Part shown: positions 19,475-29,900 of the stretch, one piece after another | How the letters are laid out: each line of letters starts with the position of its first letter | Position numbering within the stretch: position 1 is the first letter of the stretch | Assembly (NCBI RefSeq): GCF_034424215.1 | Contig: NZ_CP139960.1 | Coordinates: forward strand, 992,001 to 1,056,000 | Source: Niabella yanshanensis | GTDB lineage: Bacteria > Bacteroidota > Bacteroidia > Chitinophagales > Chitinophagaceae | Length of the DNA stretch: 64,000 nt | Direction: 5' to 3' | Translations under genes and position numbers: made by a program | Notes under the pieces: model-generated | Database searches by the model: none | Told to the model about the DNA's origin: nothing | What the model saw: the letters and a program-made list of their open reading frames with translations, nothing else

Positions 19475-19715
19475 ATGGCTTTTAGTTTAAAAAATAAAAC
19501 AGTTAATAAGTTATTTATTGGCATAATCGTTTTACCAGGCAATACATTTCCATCATGATATGTCAATGCTTTTTGAAACATCCTGTTCCCGTTCGCATAC
19601 GACATATCACCTTACATAACCACCCGAACATATGACCCCTAGATCATCAACCCAGTGATAAAAATTATAATGGTAAAATTTTTGTTTGACAAAAGCAGTT
19701 TATTAAAAAGCAGAA

Positions 19716-19817
19716 GTCAATCGTTTACATTTCAAAAGTAGCCCGTTAAGAAAGCATTAACAATGTAAGCTTTCACTAAGAAAATGGAAGATTTTACTAT
19801 TCATGTAAACGATTTCA
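19716..19817 (-). promoter_or_regulatory. Composite promoter P3 (SusC2-SusD2-lipoprotein)
   Basis: Direct repeat ATAGTAAAA/TTAGTGAAA with 21-bp period (19771-19800), CATTG (19761-19765), 20 bp, TACTTTTG (19733-19740), which matches the Bacteroidota TAnnTTTG consensus fully. Operator-like palindromes lie on both sides: 19716-19729 (8 of 10) over the start site and 19804-19817 (10 of 10) just upstream of the repeat. The 30-bp repeat differs from that of P2 at only two positions. Confidence 0.8.
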
Positions 19818-19925
19818 ATTGTCCCCGGATTTATCCTGTTTTTGTTATTAGGAGACCGGCGTCATCAATGATTCAATATATCTGTCCTTTAAGATACAAT
19901 TTAAATATCCTTCTATCCTTTCAAA

Positions 19926-19951
19926 CAAAAATCCCCTGTAGAAACAGGGGA
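19926..19951 (-). terminator. Rho-independent terminator after the SusC3 triplet
   Basis: The 8-bp perfect stem (19932-19939 with 19944-19951) has a 4-nt loop and a following TTTTTG run on the minus strand. It lies about 90 bp after the surface-lipoprotein stop at 20041. A LacI-type operator-like sequence (19956-19969) adjoins it. Confidence 0.85.
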
Positions 19952-19955
19952 CGCT

Positions 19956-19969
19956 TGTAAACGATTGAC
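19956..19969. promoter_or_regulatory. LacI-type operator-like palindrome beside the 19926-19951 terminator
   Basis: TGTAAACGATTGAC fits 8 of 10 fixed positions of TGNAANCGNTTNCA. A related but one-base-shorter copy follows the similar hairpin near 26706, so hairpin and operator appear to have been copied together. Confidence 0.45.
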
Positions 19970-20040
19970 TTTATAAGAAGTCGAATCAAAAAATTAGAAT
20001 ACTATAGGAATGAATAAATCATAGTTATCACAGTTATTTG

Positions 20041-21102
20041 TTATTCCTGTATCCTCCATGTTAATTGCAAATAGTTTTTTGAACGATAGTCGCTGTTGAC
20101 TGACTGAACCAGTATGACGCCATATTTACCTTCTGGAGTTTTAAAATAAATGTACTGTCCTGCAGCTAAAGGTGTTTTTAATCCGTCGGCCGCTGTAGCA
20201 GGCACCCTTGTAAGGTTAAGGGTTTGCTTCCTGGCCTCCGTCTCAATTTTCAAGCTGGTATTGAATTTCTTCAGCATGTCATTAATATTCCCCCCTGTAT
20301 TTTGTTTTGAAAACAAAGTCCCTCTTTTGGTCCAGCTACTGATATCGTACCCCACGAAGGGTAATGGATTAGCAGAAAGGGAGTATAGATAGTTAACCCT
20401 GGTTGCTGACCAGGCAGTGTCGGGTGTTCCATCGCCGTTCATATCAATAAGCTGATAGGTACCGGTTCTTTCATATTTAGCGTACATTCCCAGGTCAATA
20501 CTTGCAGAATGAGCCGCACCGGTTGTATAGCTATATAACCGGCCGTCAGAAAGAGAAACATACGAGTTTTCCTTCTGTTCCAGTGTATCATGGGCGAATA
20601 GCCAACGATTCGTATAAAACCGCATATCAGAAGATACGTTGATGGTAAGCTTGCGTCCACCGTCACCTAAATACACCCCATTTCTGTCGTTGGCCCATAT
20701 ACGATAAGTGGTGGCGCTGCCTTCGCCCAAATCTTTGGCATAGAACGTAATCTTCCCGGAGTAAGTTCTTCGGTTCATTCCATCTGTAATAGCTATTCTT
20801 TGCTGGGGAAGACCGCCGCCTGTTTTATATAATGCTACCTGGTACATATCTTCCTCGGGAGATTCGATAGTATAGTCAATTAAGACAGAATCGGCTGGGC
20901 CTAAATTCACCACATCATCATCGCCCATTGCATGAGGCTGACTTTTGTGCAGGGTTAGTTTTACCTTGAACATATTGAGTACATTGGGTACATGCGGCAC
21001 ATTGACTGGCATTCTCTTAGGTTCGCCTAATTCACCTTTTTTACAGCCGTAACCAACAACTACTATAACCAGTAGTACAAAAAGTATATTGCTAAATTTC
21101 AT
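20041..21102 (-). CDS. Surface lipoprotein in SusE/F position (putative glycan-binding protein)
   Basis: A 353-residue lipoprotein with a short hydrophobic signal and lipobox GYGC (Cys20). It is paralogous to the lipoprotein at 13412-14422: shared features are LNMFKVKLTLHKS near the start, TTYRIWANDRNGVYLGDGG, TGAAHSASIDLG, YLYSLSANPLPF with DISSWTKRG, and PEGKYGVILVQS near the end. It contains DMNGDGTPDTAW, a short Asp/Asn/Gly loop that may bind calcium and is missing from the paralogue. It is the last gene of the SusC3/SusD3 triplet, 45 bp after SusD3. Glycan binding at the cell surface is inferred from position. A hairpin terminator (19926-19951) lies about 90 bp downstream. Confidence 0.74.
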   Translation of the reverse strand: MKFSNILFVLLVIVVVGYGCKKGELGEPKRMPVNVPHVPNVLNMFKVKLTLHKSQPHAMGDDDVVNLGPADSVLIDYTIESPEEDMYQVALYKTGGGLPQQRIAITDGMNRRTYSGKITFYAKDLGEGSATTYRIWANDRNGVYLGDGGRKLTINVSSDMRFYTNRWLFAHDTLEQKENSYVSLSDGRLYSYTTGAAHSASIDLGMYAKYERTGTYQLIDMNGDGTPDTAWSATRVNYLYSLSANPLPFVGYDISSWTKRGTLFSKQNTGGNINDMLKKFNTSLKIETEARKQTLNLTRVPATAADGLKTPLAAGQYIYFKTPEGKYGVILVQSVNSDYRSKNYLQLTWRIQE

Positions 21103-21147
21103 TGCTTATATTTTAACTCATTAAAATAAAAAATACAGAACAGTCCG

Positions 21148-23058
21148 CTATAGCGGGTCAAAAATGCCCCCGCTCCAACCGATCGTTTGCTCTAACAATG
21201 GTGTTGAATTCAGGAATTGATTACTGAGCGGGAAAAAATAATATTCTTCGGGCATAGCAAAAGCACCATTTCCCGATGGTGGATTATATACATATGGATA
21301 TCGAAACCACTTAATAACAGAAGCTGGGTTATAAAAATCAAGCGTATCTCTTCTTAAACTTGTCGGTGAGATACCTAAATCATTTTCGCCGATGGGGGCT
21401 TCAATCGAATCTTTATTCAAACCCAGTTGAAACTGCATTTGAACCATTTGTCCTAAAGTACCTTCGAGTTGGTGCATACGTCGTGTCCGACGCAAATCGT
21501 CATTTCTTTTACCTTCGAAGGCAAATTCTACCATACGCTCGTTCATAATTAATTCCCGCATTTGCTCTTTATTAGTAGCCAAAGTCAAACCGTAATCCAT
21601 GTCTCCTTGTACAACACCTGCCCTTTTCCTGATTTGCCTTACCATATCTTTCGCAGTAGTAATATCACCAGTTTCATTAGCAGTTTCGGCATAATCCATC
21701 ATTACTTCTGCCAAACGAATTTCTATCCAGTCCATCCCGCTGCCACCTACATCATTAGCCGCCGCTACGCTTGTTCTTGCCAGGTTGGGCATGGTAAAAC
21801 GCTTTACATAAAAGGGTTTCGCAGACTCATTTTGTCCGTCTACCCTGGCGCCCGCATAGGTCCATTGCCTGCGGTTAGTTTTGGCGCTTAAAGGCCAAAC
21901 TGAGCCATTAAATGCAATAGTAGCGTCAAACCGGGGATCGCGATTGGCCCAGAATATGGTATCATTATAAGGATATTCGGAGCTGGCATTGGTTCTGGGG
22001 CGTCCATCCTTCATTAAGTAGGCGTTAATCATTTGCTGGCTGGGATTATAGACATCATTAGGCGACCCACCCTCAGAACCAGGCCGGCTGCGGGATTCTA
22101 CCGCATGGAATTTCCGGTATTGGGTAGAAGAATAGGATCTAACTAAAATTGCTTCTTTATTAGCGGCACCCTCCACCTGGAAAATAGCGGAGTAGTTGCT
22201 CATCAAACCATATCCCGCGGCCAAAGCTATATTGTAAGCTTCCTGCGCGGCTTTATGAGCAGCCTGCCATCTTTCAGGATGAGCGCCTTCGCCCGGATTA
22301 AACAAAGGGCTTGCCCACCATAACAATGCTTTTGCCTTTAAAGCGGCTACTGCTGTCGGATTAAATTTACCGCGATGAATGTCCTGATCGCCCCAGCTTC
22401 CTTCCGGGCCGGTCCAAACAACATCCTTCAGATTAGCCATTGCTGAATCGTAATCTCTTACAATAGATTCAAACATTACGCTGGCTTTTTCACGACCTTT
22501 CAGGGTTAAAACACCCGGACTTTGTGGCTCCAGGACCAGGGGCATACCCCCGTATATTTTTGTAAGCCCCATATAAGCCATTCCTCTCAATGCGTAGAAC
22601 TGTCCCAACAAGCTCTTTTTATCAGCGTCGGGTATTATGCTGCCCGGTAGATTTTTAATACCGAGGTTTACTTTTGCGATATCAAAATACCGGTTTTCTC
22701 CATAGTTGGCGCCGGCATACTTGTTAGCAACGTACCTGCACTCATCTGGTTGCAAAAAGCCGTTGAAATTGAAATACTTCTTACCCCAGTTGTCATTGGC
22801 CGAATAATAATTTTCGTCGCTTACCAGGTGCATACCATAATTGTTGCCCGTATACTCATAAATGAAATTGGGCATAATAAACTGGTAAGAATCATTCAAC
22901 AGATATTGTATCGATGCTTCATCATCCCATATACCCGCGTCGATAGCCAAGGGATCCCTGATCATTACCAGGTCTTCTATTTTTTTACATGCCGATATGC
23001 CAAACACTACCAGCATAGCTAACAATAAATAATTTTTCTTAACGATTAAATATTTCAT
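21148..23058 (-). CDS. SusD/RagB-family surface glycan-binding lipoprotein (SusD3)
   Basis: SusD-family protein of 636 residues when started at the ATG at 23058, which places the lipobox ISAC at Cys24; an ATG 11 codons upstream (23091) would give an awkwardly long n-region. TPR region LLGQFYALRGMAYMGLTKIYGG and the C-terminal NERMVEFAFEGKRNDDLRR signature are present. It is closely related to SusD2. It follows SusC3 by 41 bp and precedes the surface lipoprotein gene. Expected role: outer-leaflet lid of the SusC3 importer that binds a pectin-derived oligosaccharide; ligand inferred from the locus only. Confidence 0.93.
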   Translation of the reverse strand: MKYLIVKKNYLLLAMLVVFGISACKKIEDLVMIRDPLAIDAGIWDDEASIQYLLNDSYQFIMPNFIYEYTGNNYGMHLVSDENYYSANDNWGKKYFNFNGFLQPDECRYVANKYAGANYGENRYFDIAKVNLGIKNLPGSIIPDADKKSLLGQFYALRGMAYMGLTKIYGGMPLVLEPQSPGVLTLKGREKASVMFESIVRDYDSAMANLKDVVWTGPEGSWGDQDIHRGKFNPTAVAALKAKALLWWASPLFNPGEGAHPERWQAAHKAAQEAYNIALAAGYGLMSNYSAIFQVEGAANKEAILVRSYSSTQYRKFHAVESRSRPGSEGGSPNDVYNPSQQMINAYLMKDGRPRTNASSEYPYNDTIFWANRDPRFDATIAFNGSVWPLSAKTNRRQWTYAGARVDGQNESAKPFYVKRFTMPNLARTSVAAANDVGGSGMDWIEIRLAEVMMDYAETANETGDITTAKDMVRQIRKRAGVVQGDMDYGLTLATNKEQMRELIMNERMVEFAFEGKRNDDLRRTRRMHQLEGTLGQMVQMQFQLGLNKDSIEAPIGENDLGISPTSLRRDTLDFYNPASVIKWFRYPYVYNPPSGNGAFAMPEEYYFFPLSNQFLNSTPLLEQTIGWSGGIFDPL

Positions 23059-23099
23059 ATCAAATATTTTTATTGTACTTAAATGCTTCAAATTTTTTA

Positions 23100-26000
23100 T
23101 TAAAGTCCGAGATTCAACCCAACAGAAATAGTTCTGAGCGTAGGATAATCGTAGATATATGAGTTCTCCGGATCTTTATATTTCAACGGATTTTTAATCA
23201 GCCATAGATTGTTAGCCGAAATCAGGAACCGGGCGCTGCTTAACCCAACTCTATTTACGACTTGCTTTGGCGCTGCATAACTTAAAGTCATATCATTTAC
23301 GCGTATGGTCGTACCATCTACCGCCCAAAAATCAGACTCCATAGATATTCCCGGATCATCAAAACGGGGAAATTGAGCGTCGGGATTCTCTACCGACCAG
23401 GTATCATTCCAAAAATTGGCAATATTTTTTGTTGGAGTAGCAATACTCCTTCTGGCTTTAGTATCATAAAATACCTTTCCACCTATACGGGCACCAATAT
23501 TTACTCTCCAATCAAAAGATTTATAAGTAAGCCCTAGTTGAAGCCCGGTAGATAGTGCAGGATCAGTACCCTTTTTAAACATCAGCGTTAAATCGCGATC
23601 TGTAACAATGCCATTGCCATCGATATCTTTATATTTAAGCCAACCTGCCTCCGGAATTGCGCCAAACATGGTATACCCAGGGTGAGCAGACATAAACTCA
23701 TCTACTTCCTGCTGGCTGCGGAACATACCTTCTACGATCATACCATAGTTTCCTCCATTGTAAATAGTAGGATCTGTTCCAAATTGAGCTAAATTGCCCC
23801 AGTCCTCTGTATAAGGATCTTCCCATAATTGAAAACGGTTATAGAACATTTTCGCCAGGATAGACCTGCCAAAACCAAAATTGGTACTTGCTCTAAACCT
23901 GAGATCTTTAGCCAGATTGGCATTGTAACCTATAGAAAACTCCGTTCCCCAGCGATAGATGGTACGATAGTTAACAACCGGCGCAGCAAACCCTGCGTAC
24001 ATCGGGAAGTTTTGGTCATTACCCTTATCAAACACTTCGAAGTTCTTGGTTTGAAAGGTCTCAAAACCAAGGTTCAGTTTATTGTTAAACAGGCTTAAAT
24101 CCACACCAAAGTTGAAAGTACGATTACGTTCCCAGGTAATGTCTGGATTAGGGTATACATCAGGCCTCAGGCCGGCCATACTGGTATTGTTATATAAATA
24201 TGAGCCAACATTAATTTTGTAACGTTCCCTCCAATAGGTAGCACCTACACGGTCGTCACCTGTTAAACCGATATTAGCGCGTAATTTCAGGTAACTGATA
24301 AAGGACGGTGCATGATCCTTAAAGAAGGTCTCCTGGCTTACTACCCAACCTGCACCAAGTCTCGGGAAAAAACCCCAGATGTTTTCTACAGCAAAGTTGG
24401 AAGAGGCATCCAAACGGGCTGTTCCTTCTAAGGTATATTTACCTGCATACGTATAATTAAAATTACCAAAGAAAGAGCGTTTGCCACCCAAAGAAGCTGA
24501 AGGCGTATTGACGGTAGGAATCGGATTAAATGCCCAATAGTAGTTCTGTTCGGGAATCTGCTGACCGGAATAATAATACCCCATGCCAGACCCACTGTTC
24601 TCACTTTGTTCACCGCCCACCATAATACTGAAATCATGCGCACCAATGGTTCGGGCATAACTAATATTTAAGAAAACCCTGTAGTTACTACTTTCGCTTT
24701 TTCCCTGGCTTAAGCGAGCATTATCACCACCGTTAACTATAACTGGATTTCCGATAATTGAGTCCCGGTAAAAAAGGTTATTATTTCCCCACCTCGCAAA
24801 ATTGTACTGGAGATACTCAGGCCTGTACTCTTCCGATTTTCCAGAGCTGGCAGTTGTAGATGCCTGGAATCGAATATTTAATCCTTTCAATGGTCCTTTT
24901 TCAGGCGCATATACCAGTCCTGCATTTAAACCGTAGCTCTTATTTTTGCTCTCATTGTACATGCCGGAATTATCCAATGCAAAAGGATTAAAATTCGCAG
25001 TTGCTCCTCCTATATAATTCACGTATTTATCGCCAAATTGAATAGGCGTCCAGCGTGGCACCTGTATTAACGTTTCTAAAAAGTTTTGGTCATTTTCGCT
25101 CCAGCCGTTTCTACTATACCGAACATTATTATCAATGTTGAAATTAACCTCCATTCTCAGGTTACTGATGAGTTTAGCGGTTAATCCTCCACGAAAATTA
25201 TACTTATCAGACTTTTGGCCGGCATAGTTGGCATTCTGGTTCTGGTAGCCCCCTCCCACAAAAAAAGTCATTTTATCACTACCACCTGAAAGATTCAGGC
25301 TATGGCGTTGCATTAGCGCTGGTTGCCAAATCTGGTCAAACCAGCTCTCATATTGATTATTTTTGAGGTACTCCAGGTCTTCATCAGAAAAGTGATCTTC
25401 TTCTTTCACCCCTTTGATGCGGTAAGTTTCGTTTAATAACTTAGCATGGTCATACGCCGACAGCATGGTAGCTTTTCTTACAGCATCCTCAATGCCAACA
25501 AAACCACTGTAGCTTAAGCGAGGGGGGCCTGGTTTTCCTTTTTTAGTAGTGACTAAGATAACGCCCTTGGCTCCTGAAGCCCCATAGATGGCTGCCGACG
25601 CGTCTTTCAAAATGCTGATATCTTCGATCATAGAAGGATCGAGGTTATCAAAAGTGGATTTACCTACGATCATATTGTCGATAACATACAGTGGCTCGGC
25701 AGAGGCTCCTCCTACGCCCTCTGAAGAACTGGCGCCTCTTACATTTAAGGTAATACTGGCGCCCGGACGGCCTGAAGCAGAACTCACACCTAACCCGGCA
25801 ACACGACCGCGTAAGGCAGCTGCTATATTTTGCACGGGAAGATCTACAATGTCCTCAGATTTTACAGTGGCCACGGCGCCGGTTAGTTTCGAACGTTTCT
25901 GCGTTCCGTAGCCCACCACCACTATTTCATCCATGCTCAAATCCAGCTTTTTCATAGTAATGTTCATGGCTCCCGACTCAGGTACCAGGTCTTCCCCATT

Positions 26001-26252
26001 TTCATAACCTATATACGACCACTCGAGTATAACTTTTCCATCAGGAATTTTTAGAGAAAAGTTACCCGTTTTATCGGTGGATGTGGATTGCCGCCCTCCT
26101 TTTATGCTAATAGTTACCCCAGCAAGAGGCGTACTTGCCGAGTCTGACACCACGGTGCCAACAACTGTTTTGGTTTGCGCCATAGCCTGCGTTTGTAGCA
26201 ATACAATAGCTATTAACAGGCACGCAAATTTTAAAATGTGCTTGAAATACAT
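23100..26252 (-). CDS. SusC/RagA-family TonB-dependent outer-membrane transporter (SusC3)
   Basis: The 1050-residue transporter has a signal peptide (MYFKHILKF start, cleavage near AMAQ), a carboxypeptidase-regulatory-like domain, the plug motifs DEIVVVGYGTQ and ISILKDASAAIYGASGAKG, and a barrel ending in GLNLGL. It is paralogous to SusC2 and heads the third importer triplet. Its 742-bp leader differs from the other importer leaders. It carries three LacI-type operator-like palindromes (26312-26325, 26454-26467, 26565-26578) and a consensus -7 element (26473-26480), but no convincing copy of the 21-bp-period direct repeat found at the other units. It may be controlled differently from SusC1 and SusC2. 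Confidence 0.94.
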   Translation of the reverse strand: MYFKHILKFACLLIAIVLLQTQAMAQTKTVVGTVVSDSASTPLAGVTISIKGGRQSTSTDKTGNFSLKIPDGKVILEWSYIGYENGEDLVPESGAMNITMKKLDLSMDEIVVVGYGTQKRSKLTGAVATVKSEDIVDLPVQNIAAALRGRVAGLGVSSASGRPGASITLNVRGASSSEGVGGASAEPLYVIDNMIVGKSTFDNLDPSMIEDISILKDASAAIYGASGAKGVILVTTKKGKPGPPRLSYSGFVGIEDAVRKATMLSAYDHAKLLNETYRIKGVKEEDHFSDEDLEYLKNNQYESWFDQIWQPALMQRHSLNLSGGSDKMTFFVGGGYQNQNANYAGQKSDKYNFRGGLTAKLISNLRMEVNFNIDNNVRYSRNGWSENDQNFLETLIQVPRWTPIQFGDKYVNYIGGATANFNPFALDNSGMYNESKNKSYGLNAGLVYAPEKGPLKGLNIRFQASTTASSGKSEEYRPEYLQYNFARWGNNNLFYRDSIIGNPVIVNGGDNARLSQGKSESSNYRVFLNISYARTIGAHDFSIMVGGEQSENSGSGMGYYYSGQQIPEQNYYWAFNPIPTVNTPSASLGGKRSFFGNFNYTYAGKYTLEGTARLDASSNFAVENIWGFFPRLGAGWVVSQETFFKDHAPSFISYLKLRANIGLTGDDRVGATYWRERYKINVGSYLYNNTSMAGLRPDVYPNPDITWERNRTFNFGVDLSLFNNKLNLGFETFQTKNFEVFDKGNDQNFPMYAGFAAPVVNYRTIYRWGTEFSIGYNANLAKDLRFRASTNFGFGRSILAKMFYNRFQLWEDPYTEDWGNLAQFGTDPTIYNGGNYGMIVEGMFRSQQEVDEFMSAHPGYTMFGAIPEAGWLKYKDIDGNGIVTDRDLTLMFKKGTDPALSTGLQLGLTYKSFDWRVNIGARIGGKVFYDTKARRSIATPTKNIANFWNDTWSVENPDAQFPRFDDPGISMESDFWAVDGTTIRVNDMTLSYAAPKQVVNRVGLSSARFLISANNLWLIKNPLKYKDPENSYIYDYPTLRTISVGLNLGL

Positions 26253-26311
26253 ATGGCTTTTGTTTTAAAGTGACAGTTTGGTTATTAAACTTCTGATTGA
26301 CATTCAGATCA

Positions 26312-26578
26312 TGAAAACGATTTCATTTTATCTCCAGCATACCGCTTCAAATTAATTGTCATTTAAACACTTAATAAACAAGCGTGGAGGCTGGAGCAGT
26401 AGAAAATAAGCAGCAAAACTTCCTTGCATGGAGCTGATCGCTTTTCCTATTATTGCAACCGTTTACATGTCACAAACATAATTTTCGAAGCAAAAAGCGA
26501 GGTTTAAATTTTATCGGAATAGGTTCATTTTTTGACACTTTCTCCTAAGTAACTGGTAATCAAAAGTAAACGTTTACA
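26312..26578 (-). promoter_or_regulatory. SusC3 leader with three LacI-type operator-like palindromes and a -7 element
   Basis: Palindromes fitting TGNAANCGNTTNCA lie at 26312-26325 (10 of 10 fixed positions), 26454-26467 (10 of 10) and 26565-26578 (9 of 10). A full TAnnTTTG match (TATGTTTG, 26473-26480, minus strand) stands 5 bp before the second palindrome, but no -33 TTG stands at the right distance. In the rest of 26253-26994 I see only the hairpin at 26673-26700. Confidence 0.6.
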
Positions 26579-26672
26579 TTTTGGAAAATATTATCGTGTA
26601 TGCTTTGGTTCTTCTTACCTTGTAGCTTTTTTTCCGGTGGTTTAATAACCCTTATCCGGGCTATTATTCTAC

Positions 26673-26700
26673 AAAAATGCCCTCCATAAAAATAGAGGGC
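26673..26700 (-). terminator. Hairpin terminator downstream of the HTCS operon
   Basis: The 6-bp GC-rich stem (26679-26684 with 26695-26700) has a 10-nt AT-rich loop and is followed on the minus strand by ATTTTTG. It is about 295 bp after the HTCS stop, so the operon may carry a long 3' tail. The surrounding bases resemble those around the hairpin at 19926-19951. Confidence 0.65.
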
Positions 26701-26994
26701 GTACTTGTAACGATTAACTAGACTTTTGATTTTAATGAGCTGCCCATATATTAAAAAATTAGCAGTTAGTTGTGGACGGCGTATCTATATTTTCTAAGCT
26801 TTTACTTATGCAAACTTATAGATCACGCGGAAAAAGAAAGTTCAGTTTTTGACTTATCGGGGTTCAATTATTGATACAAGGGCGTCTGAAATCTATTTAA
26901 GATGCAGCCATTGAAAAATGAGCCCTGTCCCCTACCAAAGTTCTTATAGCATAGGGGCTATTGCTGATTCATGTATATGATTCCCCCCAAGTGG

Positions 26995-29900
26995 TTATTT
27001 TCTATTTTTCAAGTAGTCGGTTGGTGATACGCCAAAACGCTCTTTAAAACAGGTGCTGAAATATTTAGGGTTGTTGAAACCACTGTTATAAGCGGCCTCA
27101 GATATGTTAACGGCGCCGGCATCCAGATAGGTTTTGGCTTTATCTAAACGCCGGTCTTTCACAAACTCAACCGGTGTGATGCCTGTCAGGCTTTTAAACT
27201 TTTTATAAAATGTGGTTCGTCCCATATTCATAGATCCGGCTACTAATTCTATATTAAAGTTGTAATCCCCCATTTTATCTTCTACCACTTTAATCACTTC
27301 TTCCAGAAACTGCTCATCCTTTTCCGTTACAACCGGTTTTTCCATTCGGGCTACAGGTTCAGTTTCTACGTTCTCATTAACTGGTTGGCTGGTTGCCATT
27401 TCGGGAGTTAATGATATACGGCTGCGACCTTCCAGCAAACCAAACAACCGGGCTCTTTGCTTTAATAAGCTATTAACAGAGGCAAAAAGCAAATTGCTGT
27501 TGAACGGTTTGGTGATGTAAAAATCAGCTCCGTATTGTATTCCCTCAATCTGGCTTTCTACAGATGATCTTGCGGTTAAAAGTACAACAGGAATATGGCT
27601 GGTAGTTATACTATTCTTCAACCGGTCCAGCATCTCAATACCATCCATTTCCGGCATCATTACGTCGCTGATGATCAGGTCGGGTTGCAGTTTTTGCGCA
27701 GTATGATACCCTTCCACCCCGTTGGTGGCTGTGGTTACATGATAATATTCTTTCAGTTGTTGTGCTAAAAACACCCGCAACTCCTCATTATCTTCTACCA
27801 ATAATACCTGTGGCAACAGGCGCTTCTCACCTGTCCCCTGCCCGGCTTCAAGATCCGGCTCTGCAGACATTACCATATTCAATGTAGATGGATCAGGTTG
27901 TCTATCGTTGGCCGGAACTCCAAAACCTGTGATATTTTTATCAGGAACGGCAAACTGCACGGTAAGACCCCCATGCCGGTTATTAAAGGCTTCAATATGA
28001 CCACCGTGCAATTCTACCAGTTCTTTAGCCAGGGCCAGTCCAATTCCAACTCCCTTCATTTGCCGGTTATCGCTGTAGGTTCCACTATGAAAAAGTTTGA
28101 ATATATTCTTCAACTGGTCTTTGCTTATACCTGGCCCCTGATCTTCCACAGTTACAGTAATGTTTTCCTGCTCTGAAGCAATATTCAGCAGGATAGCTTT
28201 ACCCGGAGGGGTAAATTTAAAAGCATTGGCCAAAAGATTGTAGATCACCGTAGCAATCTTTTCACTATCGATATAAACCATGATGTTGGGCCTAACACTT
28301 GTTATTTGAAAATCAATTTCTTTCTCTGATTGCTCTGCTTCGAAATGTGCGGCGATACCATAAGCCAGTTGAACGATGTCCATGCCTGAAGCATGAAGCG
28401 TTAGTTTACCCGACTGTACTTTCCTGAAGTCCAATAGCTGATTTATAAAATGCACCATCCGGTTAGCATTTTTGCTGATCACGGATAAATAGCCTTGTCC
28501 TTGCGGAGAAAGCTTTTCTTTTTTAGATAATTGCTCCAAAGGATTAACAATAAGGGTAAGGGGTGTACGAAGCTCATGAGAAATATTAGTAAAGAAATTC
28601 AGCTTCATTTCTGATAGCTGCTGTTCGATAACCACCTTGTTTCTTAACCTTATCATGGTGGTAACAGTGCGGCGTATGAGTTCGATAATGACAATGGCGA
28701 ATATCCCATAAATACAGTAAGCCCACCAGGTACCCCAGAAAGGCGGCTTTATAATAATAGAAAGTTTTCTATATGTGCTCTTATTGTAATCTTCTCCATC
28801 CCCTTTTACCTCGAATGTATACTTGCCCGGAGAAAGGTTGGTAAAAACCGCCCTGCCTGACACATCCCGGCTCCAGTTATTATTAAACCCGGTCAGCCGG
28901 AAACTATATTCATGTACATTCCGCCTGTAGTCGGGTATCACATAATTGATCGCTATAGTATTCTGGTTATGCTGAAGTGTTAATGCATTTATATAATTAA
29001 TATCACTGTCGGCCACTTTATTTTCTCCTCCCGGGGTTATTTCTACATTGTTAACCTGCAGCGAAGTAAGCAACATGCCTGAAGGCTTGAGAACTCTTTG
29101 CAAATTAGCGGGATTAAATGTCATTAGTCCCTGCGAAGTGCCCCATACCAGATTACCCTGCACATCCTTAGAGCAGGCGCCTTCAGAAAATCCAATGGAG
29201 GGTAAGCCATCGTAGGAATCGTAATTAACAATGTGCTTGTTTTTTGAGTGCAGGCACGAAAGTCCCCCTTCCGTAGCTAACCAAATATTACCCCATTTGT
29301 CTTCCACCCCGTTGAGCACATAATCGTTTGCCAATCCCTGCCGCGTACCCCACGACTCAAAAGACAAGCCACCACCGGCGGTTTTGGTAGCCAGTGAAAT
29401 TCCGCCTCCTGCAGTGGTGATCCACATCTTACTTTCAACAGTCGGGATCAGGTACAGCACATCATTATCCGGCAGGCCTTTATTTGCCTGCACCTGTTTC
29501 CTGTATATCCTTACTTTGTAGCGGCCCGAGCCGTGCCGGTCAGCTGATTGTAAAGTAAGTAGCCCTCCTGTAGTTGCTGCCCAGACCATACCGTTACGGT
29601 CCATAGACAAATGCCGGACCTGCTCAAAAGTATTCGCAGGATATTTAGGGAGGCTTACCGGAACCCGGTAAAAACGACAGACACCCTGGTCGTCATTTAC
29701 GCGAATTAAACCTGCATCATAAGAACCGATCCAGATATTGTGTAACCGGTCCTCCAGTATGGAGTAAATACGAAAACCTTTCTTCTCATTAGCAACGGTT
29801 GGATAGTGTTGCAATTGGTAAGAATTGCGTTCCAGGTCGGTTGGTATTGCTTTATAAAGGCCATCATTCTTTGTACCGATCCATATATTTCCCCTGCTAT

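Noticed and set aside
26540-26569. Partial resemblance (CTAAGTAACTGG) to the 21-bp-period activator repeat upstream of SusC3
   Set aside because: Only the central part matches; the second half-site and the -33/-7 elements at the fixed distances are absent.
26929-26957. CCCCTA/TAGGGG inverted repeat just after the HTCS stop
   Set aside because: The loop is 17 nt, the stem only 6 bp, and no T-run follows on the minus strand; the hairpin at 26673-26700 is the better terminator.
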